Shown here piece by piece: positions 49,806 through 63,000 of a stretch of 64,000 nucleotides of DNA (its first letter is position 1; every line of letters begins with the position of its first letter). The stretch lies in NCBI GenBank assembly GCA_961205875.1, contig OY540820.1:14136001-14200000 (forward strand), read 5' to 3'. Below the pieces are notes generated by a model, which was not told where the DNA came from, searched no databases, and saw nothing but the letters and a program-made list of their open reading frames with translations. The stretch comes from Sialis fuliginosa. Lineage: Eukaryota > Arthropoda > Insecta > Megaloptera > Sialidae. The translations under genes were made by a program, and so were the position numbers.

Positions 49806-50051
49806 TAGGGTGACCAGATTTTAGTTTTTATAAACCCTGACATGAAAATGAATATTTAAATTTTATTTTCTCGTTTTTATTTTAATTTTAATAAAATTTA
49901 TTAAAAATGTATTATCCTTATCTGCATTTTTGCGCCTCCTGCTATATGTTTAACGACCTTTTTTTTAGTCGTCATTACTATTACAAAACCCGGAGAAATT
50001 ACACCGAAACCTCGAGCCCGGAGAAACAGTATACAAAACCTGGTCACCCTA
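49806..50051. mobile_element. hAT-type MITE (TAGGGTGACCAG) with 8-bp duplication
   Basis: TAGGGTGACCAG and CTGGTCACCCTA are perfect 12-bp TIRs except for the inner edge, flanked by the identical 8-mer AATATAGG (49798-49805 and 50052-50059). Length is 246 bp. Confidence 0.94.
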
Positions 50052-50059
50052 AATATAGG

Positions 50060-51558
50060 TAACAAAATATTTGAAAAGAATTAAACTCGATTCTTTTCTA
50101 AATCAAAATATAGGAAAGTAGAGAAGAAAATAATTGTTCAAACATAAAATTCTTGCAAATACTTATTATTCAACTTCTTATTGTATCTATTGAATAAATT
50201 TATTAAAACAAAATCAAGAAACATATGTTTTGAAAAAAAAACAAATGTAAACAAAACAGATTTTATGGAAAATTATTCAAAAAACAACACATCCTAATTA
50301 TAAACTGATTGATGTTTTAAAACGTTTAAAATTCAATTTTACATAAATCTCTTCATTTTATAATAAAGCACTTTCATTGGTAGCTCCAGCAAGGTCATGG
50401 TGTCAATTAGATACTTCTTAATTGTGTCATTGAGTTCTGAAGAAAAATACTTGTTTTGAAACTTTATGTGACTTAAGTAGATAAGTTAATACACATTGCG
50501 TGATCTAAATAATTACAGGTAGGTTTTAAATATAAGTTATCTTTTTATGTTAAGAAATTAAGACGTAAATAGTTTTATGTTATAATCATTATTGGCTAAA
50601 CTATTTGTAACGAAAAGAAAATGTAATCAAGATTATTTTTCACTGAAAATTTTAGTTTAAAAACGAAATTTCTTCGTTAATATTTATATTAAAAAATATT
50701 TTAAAAATCATAATTTGTTAGTCAAATCATCCATTTTGTTAAATTTGTTAAATTGTCTCAAAACAACAAAAATATTTTGAATTTTTGAATCTATATGAAT
50801 TAATCAATTTTGATAGTTATTTGTTTTTTTCCGAAAACGCGGGTAATGCCGCGAAGATTTCCTATGTAAATTTTTGTAAATTAATTTGAGATTTACCTAT
50901 CTTAATAATTTTTTTTGGTGTCATGATCAATGTTATTTAGTATTCTTTAATTTTCTTCTATTTATAATGGCCTGGCTTCAAAAGTTTTAGCTATATTGTT
51001 TGAAAAGCAATCAAGTTAGAAAATTTATAGATTTTATAATGTATTTTATGTTTATTCTTACTTCTTTAATAGAAGTTTGGTATAGCTTTTAATGCAAGTA
51101 ATAAAATGATCAGATTCGCTCATTTAACTCAATTAAATTAAATCGATATCAAAGAGTTCACAAATTCTTTAGTATTGCAAAAAGATAAATGATTATTTTT
51201 AATTATTAAGCACTGACTGTATCTGAATTAAACACTAACATAGCTCCGTGTTTTTAATAGGATTAACCGCAAATTATATTTACAAAAATATTTTTCAATT
51301 GCGAAACAAAACACAAATTACTGATTAATTATACTTAAACATTGAAACATGTGCATTTTGCAACAACCGCAACGTGGTTAATATAAATATTATATAAAGC
51401 ATGCTGCATTTTCCACATATTGTCGGTTTAATATAGCATGTAACTTATATGCAGTAAAATTTACATCAGTGACGGCATAGACTTATTTTTAAGTATATTA
51501 CTATATTTATAACAGAAACTAAACTAAAAGGAATATATTAAATCAACTTAGGTCACTT
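50060..51558. other. A+T-rich sequence, no gene seen
   Basis: No repeat boundary or exon-like segment was recognised. Confidence 0.5.
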
Positions 51559-51786
51559 ATAAAACAAGTAACTCTTTATTTAATCAATTTAATTACCAAA
51601 GTCCGCAAACAAAATTTGTTTTTTAAATTATAGCCTTTTATTTTGTTTATATTTTTTCTCCAGTAATGGATAAAGTAAAACCAGTAATGAGCACGCAGTG
51701 ATGGACACTTGCTAATGATTACAAAATGATAAGTACTACGACACAAAAGATATAATTGAAACAATATAAAGCAGTTGTTATGATAA
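51559..51786 (+). repeat. TA-flanked MITE family A, internal fragment
   Basis: It runs from AAAACAAGTAACTCTTTAT to the GCAGTTGTTATGATAAT block; both TIRs are missing. Confidence 0.85.
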
Positions 51787-51816
51787 TAATTTAACTACTA
51801 CATTCCAATTCTATTA

Positions 51817-52055
51817 TCCGGTATTATAAAGGAGCTCGTAAATTTGCAAGCTTGCAAGCACTTTCAAATGGGGTATCAAACTAATGTATATGACAGTTCT
51901 ATTGGAGTTTTTGACAGATAGTTTCATGCATAGGAAGTATATTTACTAATCTTGAAACTATCTGTTAAAAACTCAAAAAGAACTGTCATATAAGTTTGAT
52001 ACCCCATTTGAAAGTGTTTGCAAGCAAATTTTGCGAGTTCCTTTATAATACCGGA
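51817..52055. mobile_element. CCGGTATTATAAA foldback MITE, best copy
   Basis: The arms start TCCGGTATTATAAAGGAGCT and end AATACCGGA. Inverted blocks CTTGCAAGCACTTTCAAATG and CATTTGAAAGTGTTTGCAAG continue inward for more than 60 bp. A decayed one-sided copy lies at 63550-63648. Confidence 0.88.
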
Positions 52056-52457
52056 CATATGTATTATATATTAATACATAACCCTCCCCCACACATACGC
52101 CGCCAGTGACTAACAAGAGTAAGGAATGCGAGAAATGGTTATATCAGTTTGACCACCACAGTCCTATCGGTCATGCAGTCAACTCTCTTTCTTGTCTAGT
52201 AACCGACTGACCATAAACTATTTATCGAAATGGAACACAATAAGTCTGTGGGCAGCTGCATTATAGCGCCGATATGGATCAGTTAATAATACACAGTAAT
52301 AATAATGACCTTTTGTCATCCCGTCGATATGTTATTTATTATTTCACAACAATCCAATGCATCTGGTCTTAGGAAGGGTGTGAGATGAGATCAGATGTCC
52401 TAATTTCTACTTACAGCAAAAGTAAATGATTTAAAAAAAAATAATATGTATATGTAC
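52056..52457. other. sequence of mixed composition, no firm gene
   Basis: This stretch is less A+T-rich than its neighbours and has a short plus-strand frame near 52110-52200, but no convincing splice sites or family match. Confidence 0.4.
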
Positions 52458-52807
52458 AGTCGCCTGCAGAACTCATCTGGCACCCTAAAGGCTAGAATCG
52501 CTTACAACAGATTCCAAATTTAATATATTTAAATACTAAAATTCGGAATATCAAATATGTATTTACTGCCACAAAATTTACGTATACAATTTTCAATAGA
52601 TTACATAATAATTTAATTGCACAAATATATATGAGTACTTTAAACGAAGAGTAGTTCTTTATCTAGCAAATGAATTAAAAAATATCTGCCTTTGTTTGAT
52701 ACATGGAGAAATGATTTAAATATTATAATAATCAAATTGGAGGAGCCTACTAAGTTTGTGATAAACGAAAATGAATACAAACTGCAAGACCATTAATGCA
52801 GGCGACT
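52458..52807. mobile_element. MITE with AGTCGCCTGCA ends
   Basis: AGTCGCCTGCA and TGCAGGCGACT are perfect 11-bp TIRs enclosing 350 bp. The right two-thirds matches 10140-10353. Confidence 0.85.
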
Positions 52808-53205
52808 AAACATTAGCTCTTCAGTAATAATAAATATAATAATATTCATTTAACCCATATTAATTTACAAAATCATAAAAGTTTTACTTAAAAAAACTGT
52901 TTATTTTAAATCGGTTTTAACTAGTACGAACTATTTAGCAAAAGTTACAGAATGTTTGAAAGCAGAAAAATAACACAACGTCAATAAAATAAATGAACGT
53001 TTTGGGGTAACTGCTGTATGGCACCACCCCCCTTGGTGTTGACTATTGTACGAAATTTTACCTATAGTATGTTTATATCTGTTAAAACCACATCGTAACT
53101 GCAGATTGTGTCGATAACATGATATTTAAATTTGATTTATAACCTGATGAAGAATAGAATTTGATTATATAGAAGGTATTCCTCCATAACTGTTTATAAA
53201 ATTAT

Positions 53206-53632
53206 TTTGCTTCCTCGCAATAACGAAGATACGAGAAACTTTGTGATCGTTTTGAAATGAGAAAATAAAAATGGTCTCCGATTTCAAAATTTTAACTTGA
53301 TCTTTCAGGTCTAGACGAACACTTTTGTTCCATATCTGTCTATCCCCTGAATCCTTTTCCCACGTATAACTTATAAACTACTGAACCGATATTAATGATA
53401 CTTGGTTGGTTGGTTGAGTCTAGCTTGAGGATGATCCCATTTTAAAATCATCAAAATTAGTTAAATTGAAATTGTCTAAAAATTAATAATATATGATAAA
53501 ATAATAATGAACGTATTAAGACAAATTTCGAATTAATATTTTTTAAATGGTTAACCAATGGCAAGTTAAAAAGTGTTCAATAATTATAATTAAAACTACA
53601 TTTGGTGAATTTAGCACGAGGAAGTACTGTGA
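53206..53632 (-). repeat. family B repeat, reverse copy
   Basis: It starts TTTTGCTTCCTCGCAATAAC and ends GCACGAGGAAGTACTGTG, the reverse of the copy at 16936. A GGTTGGTTGGTTGAG run lies near 53405. The 81-codon frame starting at 53547 overlaps the repeat and is not taken as a gene. Confidence 0.78.
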
Positions 53633-54011
53633 AATTCTTGCCTCTTTAGAGCGGTATTCTGTAATTCAAAAGCCAAAACAATTGTCTTCACAAAATAATG
53701 CCAGTCGATATTTTTACATGCAAAATATGATATTAAATAATATACATATATTGACTGCCTTCTTTATTTGTTACGAACGAATTAAGTATTAGTACAATCG
53801 ATAAAAAGTGGAACTAATCACCACGAAAATCAATAAAACTGTTCAATAGAAAAAATAGCCAGTAAACTTTTTATTATATGTACCTACATATTTTTTTGAC
53901 AACCATAGTCACGACAGTAAAATTCATACATTCATATAGGTTAAGCCTTTTTAATGGACACGGTTAAATAAGGATAAAGAAACACACACATACATACGAG
54001 ATTACAATCTT

Positions 54012-54140
54012 TACTTACGCAGTCGGTAAAGCAAGAATGACACTTTGACAGCTACATATTGTCTAGTCGGGTCATGGGTTCGATACCCCGGCTACGCACA
54101 TTGTGTATACACACACGCACACACACACACACACACACAA
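54012..54140 (+). repeat. tRNA-derived SINE-like unit with (AC)n tail
   Basis: The D-arm-like TACGCAGTCGGTAAAGC and a perfect polymerase III B box GGTTCGATACC (about 54078-54088) in a T-arm context are followed by CCCCGGCTACGC, resembling an acceptor end. An (AC)n run follows at about 54109-54139. It does not fold as a full tRNA and no intact anticodon arm is seen, so a short SINE is the likeliest reading. Confidence 0.55.
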
Positions 54141-54480
54141 ATACATATGCAGATACATATTAGTGTCAGACAGTCGTCTATTGATTTCTATAATTAATTT
54201 GTGAATTCCATTCAAGTTGTTAATAATAATAAAGACACTTATAAGCAGGCGCATTTAAAACATTTTTGTTTTGGGAAGTAATACCGGAAATTATCGAGAT
54301 TATTGATACCATAGCATAAATACGAATTGCCAGTTTATACAGTATATGTGTACACTGTACCTCTCATTTTAACTTAACCGGAAACGGAAGTTTTTACTGT
54401 TGTCATTTTTTTAAAGTTATTTTTAAAATAGTTTGTGATAGAAAAAATATTTTCAACGCACATTGTAGAAAATATTATAT

Positions 54481-54707
54481 AGACCAAGAGCTGGCTGCAA
54501 AAAAAATTGATTTGGTTATACATTTTAACTTGCCACATGCTTTGGTATAAAAAAATATTTTTTTACCTAGCTTTAACTCCTTAGAGCCCCCCTCCCTGAA
54601 AAATTAACAAGTTCCGCTTAGGCACAAATTGATATGGGTACTTACATTTAAAAAAACATTTTACCCTGTTACTCGATAGGCTTTTTTTTGCAGCCAGCTC
54701 TTGGTCT
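54481..54707. mobile_element. MITE with AGACCAAGAGCTGGCTGC ends
   Basis: AGACCAAGAGCTGGCTGC and GCAGCCAGCTCTTGGTCT are perfect 18-bp TIRs extended by A8/T8 tracts. Flanks allow a 3-bp duplication (ATA) if the outer T/A pair belongs to the element. Length is about 228 bp. Confidence 0.88.
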
Positions 54708-54734
54708 AATAATCTTTAATTTTTTGATAGGTAC

Positions 54735-54823
54735 AAACGAGAAAAAAATTATGAAATTCCTCTGTAAATATTATGTTTAAGCGAATTTACAGAGGAATTT
54801 CATAATTTTTTTTTTCGTTTGTT
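54735..54823. repeat. short near-perfect hairpin
   Basis: Two arms of about 36 bases (with AATTCCTCTGTAAAT and ATTTACAGAGGAATT) enclose a loop of about 14-16 bases. It starts 28 bases after the MITE at 54481. Confidence 0.85.
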
Positions 54824-55570
54824 TATGAGTTTTCCGTCAAACGGCTTGGTGTGTAGGTTTGTCTATGCCACTACTACAACCCTAATTTTTTTAAAGCAAA
54901 TTGGTACGACAAGGGTCTGGTGGTACCCCTGTAAGTCTAGAATTATCCTTAATTTAAAAAAAAATATTTTCTTGATGTACAAAAAATTCATAAAAATAAT
55001 TAAATTTGACTTGATTAAACCTGTGAGGGGGGTTCACCCTCTTTTTTAGGCGCGCCCCTGCACATATGTATTAACAAAGATCTTGCCTGTAACCAGTTTA
55101 TGCACAAGGAGCTCTTACATGTGTAACGATAAAATTAATTGTTTATTACGAGAAGATTATAAAACAGCAAAAGTATTCACTATAGGAAAAATATTACAGA
55201 TCGCTAATTGCATATATGTATGTATGTATATGTAAATGCATATGTGTGTGCATTTATTAAGTTGATTAATTTGAATTAACTTTTTCTTAAAGTTCACAAA
55301 CATGGACGATATAAGCCGATTATCCGATTTGAATAATAATATGTCTAGTTTATTATAGGATTGTATTAATCATTTGAGGGGGTTGGCTAGTTATATTACC
55401 ATTTGTGTAAATGGAAAATTATTTATTTATTTATTTTATATTTTATTATAATTTAATGGGGATTTATTAATAAAAAGAGTTGATTTTAGATTATTGATTT
55501 AATATAAATCCATTAATTGATATTTTATGGTAGATTGGTAGCAGAAAAATGTGTATATTAATTTAAATTA

Positions 55571-56070
55571 AAAATATCTGCCTTGGGAACCACGGGACTT
55601 TCTTATACGTAATCCTAACAGTGAATTTTATACGCGATTCTTTGTTTATTAAAACATTTCTAACAAACTAACAAGATAGAACAAAATGAATAATATATAG
55701 GTAATATTATTCTCTCCATTATATAACAAGTGATTTTTTTTCAGAGTAATTCGAAAAATTCAAAAATCGAGCTTAGTAAACATCCGTATCCGGTTGAAAG
55801 ATCGTTTTCAAAAATAGAACGTTTTCTTTCCAGACAAAAATTAATCTTAAATATAAAATTTCACCCTTATACGATTTGTCGTATTTGAGTGTTACATCGC
55901 TTACAGACAGACCGACAGACGGACACACAGACATCATGGCGAAAATAGTCAGAATGGATTCAGAGAAGGTCAAAATAGATAATTCCGTCAAAATCCGAAA
56001 AAAATCGACTTCACTATACTTACTAATACCTACTACATGTACATATTTCATATATGGTATAAGAAAGTAA
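55571..56070 (+). repeat. family C repeat
   Basis: It starts ATATCTGCCTTGGGAACCAC and GGGACTTTCTTATACG, and ends GGTATAAGAAAGT. It shares CATCATGGCGAAAATAGTCA and the CAGACAGACCGACAGACGG tract with the other copies. Confidence 0.8.
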
Positions 56071-56939
56071 AAAAAAAAGAATACTAGAACATAGGTTAAA
56101 AATACGTAGATAATCGAAGTTATAGCAATAAATAAAAATAGCAAATTTCATTGTCAAGTTTAATTATACCAATTTAACAACTTTATTTTAATTATGACGG
56201 GTAATTATTATTTTAATTATTAATTATACATTAAAATTCGTTGTTTAGTTTTAATATAATTATTTATTACATATTGATTGTTTATTATTTTAAAGTTATA
56301 GGTACTAGGTACCTACACATTTAAAAATAATTATTTTCCGATAATAATTAAGTAATTAAAAATTAATTTAAGTAAATTTTATTTCGACATTGAAAAACAA
56401 TATTTGGTAACTAATAATCTCGGACATGCAAAAAACCTTATGGATATAAAGGGGATGACAAAATAAGATATATGTATACTTAAGTCAGTCCAAGTCCTTC
56501 AAAATCATGTAAAAAAGTATTTATGTTATCTTTTTTCACCTGTAAGGTTAATGTTTTTTTGAGTAACTTTAGAAATACGATACGCACTTCTACACTGATA
56601 ACGCAAGAGGGTAAAAAACGTATTAGCGTTGTTTTTGAATTCTTCGCTTATCGATGTCTACCGTTTACAGTCTGTTAAACAATTTAGTTCTAAAAGTGTA
56701 TTTAGTTGTAAAACGAACATGTTTAAAAAAATATCTCAAAAAGTGTTTACGGTAGTCCTAAAATGATTATTATCTTCTGAATAGAATTCATTTTAATAAT
56801 AATATTTATAAATAGGATTTGGCATTAAGACGGGGTTGTTCTTTGTCTCGTCTTAGTCTTTGAATCGAAACGAGATCGAGGCGAGATTGACTTGAATTCG
56901 TGGATTAGTATGAGACCGATATAATGTCACCCCTCCCTC
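56071..56939. other. A+T-rich sequence, no gene seen
   Basis: No exon-like or well-bounded repeat structure was recognised. Confidence 0.5.
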
Positions 56940-57205
56940 TTACACACGATTTTGATGATTTTCAAATAAAACGGTCTTCAAGCCAGACCCGACCATCCAA
57001 CCAAGTTTAATTAATATCGGTTCAGTGATTCATGTGTTATGCGTGTGACAAGCATTCACTCGACAGACAGACACACAGACACACACGGAAAGAAAAGTGA
57101 AACGGAAAAAATCAAATAAAAGTTATGAAATCAGAGGACAATTTTTTTCCTCATTTTAAAATGATCATAAAGCTTCTAGTATATTCGATATGGCGAGGAA
57201 GCAAA
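56940..57205 (+). repeat. family B repeat, right-end fragment
   Basis: It holds the ATATCGGTTCAGTGATTCAT block, a GACAGACAGACACACAGAC tract and the end GCGAGGAAGCAAAA. The left half with the tandem array is absent. Confidence 0.78.
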
Positions 57206-57833
57206 ATATATTAAAAAAAAAAAAACACTTTTCTCGAGATGAGATAGCTTCAATTTTCATGAAACGAGAAAGAGACTCAGTAGTAAAATTCTATACCGAT
57301 AAAAGACTTCAGTTGATGTAATTACATACAACTTTAAATTCAGTTTTTAAAATAAGACATCTATTAATTACGACCACTAATAATTAACTTAACTGATAAT
57401 TCTTTCATAAAATAATAGTGTAAATGTTACTCTCAAACATTTTTACAAAAATATCCATAAAATAAATCTAAAAACTATTAAACAAATCACATGTAGGTAC
57501 ACAAACATTATTTATAATAGTATAATAATATATCACAGAAAGCAGAAGTCGTAACTTTCGAAAAGCCTTCTATTAGCATTTAGTCGTCTGAACACCCAAC
57601 TTGTAAAGTAATTATTTTAGCAGCTTTAAGTACATAGCAAATACATATATAATTAACACATGTAAAGTAAGACCACTGACAGTGTTAGTTATTCTGTTAA
57701 GCAATATGTTATTTTTTATATTGTTTATGACACTTTCAAATGCATATTTACACTTATTGGATGAAACGTTTATTTTTTCATTGCACTCAAAGAAAAACCA
57801 ATAAGATAAATATACTATAGGTACAAGTATATA

Positions 57834-58342
57834 AGGTACTGGGATCAATCTTGGATATGACCCCAGTAATGGCTATTTTTGGATTAAATTGATTACCATT
57901 TCTGAATCTATATACATTTAAGTGTCTTACAGCGTGATTTGATGACAATCGGCCAATAGGTGTCAAAATGGTGTACATTTAAACTAATTATTAGTATAAT
58001 TTATTTATTAATTATTATATTATCATAGCAACTGCTTTACATTGTTTCAAAATCTTTTGTTTCGTAGTACTTATCATTTTGTAATCATATTAGCAAGTGT
58101 CCATCACTGCCAGTTCATTACTAGTTTTATTTTATCCATTACTGGAGAAAAAACATAAACAAAATAAAAGGCTATAATTTAAAAAAAACAAACTATATTT
58201 GCGGACTTTGGTAATTAAATTGATTAAATAAAAAGTTAATTGTTTTATTAGTAACATGAGTTCATGAGAATTACAAAAAAACAAGCCCGTCAATCACAAA
58301 AACAGTAAACCTTTATAGCGGTCATAACTGGTGCCAGTACCT
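57834..58342 (-). mobile_element. TA-flanked MITE family A, reverse copy
   Basis: The ends AGGTACTGGGATCAA and ACTGGTGCCAGTACCT lie next to TA (57832-57833 and 58343-58344). The first 100 bases carry a deletion relative to the reference copy. Confidence 0.9.
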
Positions 58343-58344
58343 TA

Positions 58345-59466
58345 TGTATTAATATAATCTTCTTGTGTGGTTATATGCATAGATTATATTATTACATACG
58401 TATCAAGTGGAGGTCTGCAGATTGTATTTTTAGATATTTAATTTACATTTATTTATAATACTGCAGCTTTTGAAGTCTTTTGATCTTCAACACTAAAATT
58501 TTGTTTCATGTTAAAAATATTTTTAGTTAAAATAAGAATTTATAAACATTTATGGAATGTATAAGATAGAACCAATACGACATATGAATTTTTTAAATTT
58601 TTTTCGTGTAAGTAAATTTAATTTATTTAATTTTCGGACTTGTTATATGGTGTCCATTGTTAGTTTACCACGGTTGCACCCTTAGCAACTTCCTCAATAG
58701 CTGACGTGTACATAGATCCGGTCATATCTTAATAATTCTATAAAAATATTAATTTTTTATTTAAATTAAAAAATTTATTGTGATTCTGACCCATTTTTAT
58801 GTTGTTTTAATGATTGATATATTCCAAGTTAAAAATGATAATTGATGTATCCTCAATAATATAAACTGCATTTGCCAAAAATAAACATATAATTAAAAAT
58901 AATGAACAAAACAAAAGGCAAAAATAATTAACTAAATTCTACTTAAATTCAGAAACTAAAAGTCCAAATTAAAATTAAATACTCGGAAACGATTGTTGAA
59001 CAATTAGGGAAACACAAAATGCATTCTAAAAGCAATTTCGTACGATATGAATTATCAATTAATTTTTATAAAATATTGAGGAAATGGCGGGTGAAATTTC
59101 AGTCCCACCATTTATAATCTGAATGTTTTTATTTGCGCGAATAAATAATTTTAGGTGGCCGCCGGAAAACAAAATTATAATTGCTTCCATCGAATTTTAG
59201 AAATCGACAGTGAACTAGCGCTGGTATCTGCAGACTTGCTCCGAGGCGATTTCTAATAGACCAGGAGTTCAATAATACACACACACACACACATATTTAT
59301 AAACAAGTGTTGTTTATAGTCTATTAAGATACATGTACAGTTCGCAATAGAACCTGGCATTATTTTACTCTAATAAGTACACCTGCATAAAATGTAATGT
59401 GGTCGACATATGACTCTCTTAACGATATTTATTGAATTTCATTTACATAGAATCTAGTGATAAGTA
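58345..59466. other. A+T-rich sequence, no gene seen
   Basis: A more balanced spot at 59150-59260 lacks splice-bounded open frames. A (CA)n run lies at about 59278-59294. Confidence 0.5.
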
Positions 59467-60003
59467 AGGTAGTGGCATCAGTCTTGGCAACGAGCCTAGT
59501 AATGATAAATTATTAATTAAATGTACTGAATTAGAAATATGTGTTGATATTTGATTATTACCATTTCTGAATATTAATCTACATATAAATATTTAACTGT
59601 CTTTCAGCGTGATTTGATTACAATCGACCAATAGGTGTCAAAATGGTGGACATTTAAACTAGTTATTAGTATAATTTATTTATTAATTATTATATTATCA
59701 TAGCAACTGCTTTACATTGTTTCAAATTTGACGATTATTTCTTTTATATCTTTTGTGTCGTAGTACTTATCATTTTGTAATCATTAGCAAGTATCCATCA
59801 CTGCGTGCTCATTACTGGAGAAAAAACATGAACAAAATAAAAGGCTATAATTCAAAAAATAAACTATATTTGCGGACTTTCGTAATTAAATTGATTAAAT
59901 AAAGAGTTACTCTTTTTATTCGTAACACTAATTCATGAGAATTCCCATTAATAAAAAAAACGAAAACTTGCTCTTATAGCGGCCATAACTGGTGCCTTTA
60001 CCT
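59467..60003 (-). mobile_element. TA-flanked MITE family A, reverse copy
   Basis: The ends AGGTAGTGGCATCAGT and ACTGGTGCCTTTACCT lie next to TA (59465-59466 and 60004-60005). Confidence 0.9.
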
Positions 60004-60005
60004 TA

Positions 60006-63000
60006 TATAAACTTAAGTTAATCACCACAACTTTGCGTCCCTTTTATATTACTAATTCAATGATTACTACGGAAGTATCAAATCAATAATTAAAATCGAT
60101 AGTTTCTATTTCAATAAAAACAAAAACCAAAATATTTAGTCGAAAAAAAAAACATACAACTAATACGAGTTAACTAACTGGATTACAGCTTCTAGTATGT
60201 TTTCTAATTGGCTGAAATATCGTGTGTGGGCAAAACAAAATGCACACAGACAGACACACATACATATGCAGTCGAACTAAACTAATGGGTTCAGAGAATT
60301 TTGTAAATTCCTTCAAATGACGTAAATGACTACAGGTGGGTTGTATTATTGCCGTGGAAAATTAGGGAATTTTAAAAACGTGTCATTTGTACGAAAGGGT
60401 GTTTATATTAACTGTTATGATTGTTAAATTCTTTCCAACATTTTTGTAAACAGTGCAAAGTGCAAACAACATTGAAATTGTTCAATTTTGTATTAACTAT
60501 ATAGGTAAATATAAACGACATGTAATTAGTGAAATTGCAGATTTGGATTAAGGAAAATTACTATTATATACTATAATACAAGTACATTTTAATTACAAGT
60601 TCGAGAATTTCTTACAAAATATGAAATAATAATATGCAGTGGCGGACTAAGGAAGAATGCAGTCCGGGTTTAATAAAAATGAACATTATTTAGTGAAGCG
60701 TTCAATTAAAAATTTGGTAAGGAAGCAAAATGATGCTTCTTTGCTCTTTACATAGTTTTTCTTTATCAAGCCGCACAGGGCTCCTCTAGCACTTGGGGAC
60801 CATGGATGACCCCTCCCCCCAGCCTAAATATAAAAAAAAAACGTATATTAACATTTACAGTTCGTCTCTGATACGACAGCAACCAATATAATATTAATAA
60901 TAAAATTTCATTACTTTAAATGACTGGTTCGATTTTCTTTTCTATAAGTACTTATTTTAATTAGCATATTTGTCTCTTTTAAACTAAACTGGTTCTAGTT
61001 CATTTCAGTTTCTAGCCATTATGCATAAATATAATTTACGTTATCTACTAAGAATCTAGGCTTCTGTAGCAAAGCAATTTTTTTCTAACATTTTAGCATC
61101 TGAATCAGTGACAAAAAGGATGTATTTTTTACATACTAATTTACACAATACTGGTAAAAATTTGTCTAAATTATGATTATAAAGAAAAATGTATTAGGCA
61201 ACTTGTCATTACAACATAATAGATTAACTTCTTAGACCTACATTTCTATTTTTGTTTGCCATTGATGTAATAACATAATCTCACAATTAAAAAACAATTT
61301 GAATATTTTCACATTTCGCCAAGCTTTGAATAACGCATTACCAACTATCTAGTTCCATAAAACTATGTTTATATTTAAATAAATTAACAGAATAAGGTGT
61401 GCATTACTGTCGTATAGAATAATGCACAGAATATTATGATAATATGTTATTATGTTGTTTCCAAATAATATCTATTTAATTATAATTTTCTATACTTATA
61501 AACAACAGTTTCATTATTACAGAGATTAAATGTCAGCCTGTGATTCTATTGTTCTACACTTTTTTTGTACTTATTTTATGTTATTTTAAACATTATGAAT
61601 GTGGTTTTAAATATATGTAGTGAAGCAAAATGTGTTATTTTTTCCTTTTCATACATGTATGTTAATGTTTATATTTTAGAGAAATACTGATAATAGATTA
61701 AGTGAATTGAACATGATGAGCCTTTTTTTATTTTATAACAGAATTTTTTTTAAATAAATCGATATTTGACTAAATCAATATAGAGCCTGTATAATGTGTA
61801 TTAAGGGGGCAGACCCACTTAGAATTTTGTGCATTTTCTCAAAGTAGAATATTTCAAAAGTATTCTCTGAAAATTTCAGATAAATATCCTGTCCATAGAC
61901 GATTCAGGTGTAAGTTTCAAAATATTTTTTTTATCTGCATGCAAATCGTACTCAAAACTTTAAACGCGTTTTTCTCGAAACCATGTTTTCGAAGTCGGTG
62001 ATCACTGTAACTTGAGAACGGCTTTGCCGTTCGGTTTGAAATTCTCACTTATTCTATACATAATTGTCCTCCGGATGGACGAAGGATTTTTTTTGACGAT
62101 TTTTTTTTTATAACCGAAAATGCGAGTGAAATTTTAGTCAAATAAAGAACTTTGATTTTCAACATCCGCCATTTTGTGAAAATTCAAAATTTTTCAAATC
62201 CCTTCTTCTATCCGGAGCATTATGTCATTAGCTAATGATCCCTTCTTTTTTTTTAATTTCAGATGATCTAGTGACGAGCAGTAGTGATCACGGCAAAACA
62301 CTTTTTGGACCCCTTCTAATATTTTCTGTAAATACCTACATATCTTTCATGTGGAAAAACATTTGTTATTAATTATTTTAATGCGTGGCCAAAAAAAATC
62401 CTAAAAAAGAGCTTTTTTTGGAAGTGAATTGATGCATTTTAGAAATGATGGTCATTTAATTATATTATATTTTTTTAGACTGAGAGTTGAGAAAAAACTA
62501 CCAAGCAAAGGCTGCTTGAGAAGTGAAATTGACCAATATTAGTGCTTTCAGAAATGCAATTAAAATGTAAAGAACACAAAATCATCATATTGGAAATATT
62601 TTGCTAAAATCTGTTAAAAATCATTGGTTTAAGTTAATAACTATTTATTGTTAATTAACATTTCATTGCTGAATATGTAAGATCGCACATATTGCATATA
62701 AATACATACAACAAATAACACATGTTACTTAATTTTTATAAAAATGCGATTCATTAAAACTAACCTAACCATGAACTAAATTATAAATGAATAATAAATG
62801 GATAAGTAATAAATACGTTTATTTTAATTTCTTTTGTAAACGATATATTTTTATTTGTTTGTTATAATGTAAACAACTTTTTCAATTATGGTTTGTATTT
62901 TTTATAGATAATTAAATGTTTTATTATTTAGCATTATTTATTTGTTTAGGTATAAACAATTCTCTAAAACCTATTATTATTAATTTAATATAGTATTAGT

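Noticed and set aside
60636-60840. hAT-like end CAGTGGCGGACTAAGG with a C-rich stretch to its right
   Set aside because: No matching inverted end or 8-bp duplication was found, so element borders cannot be set.
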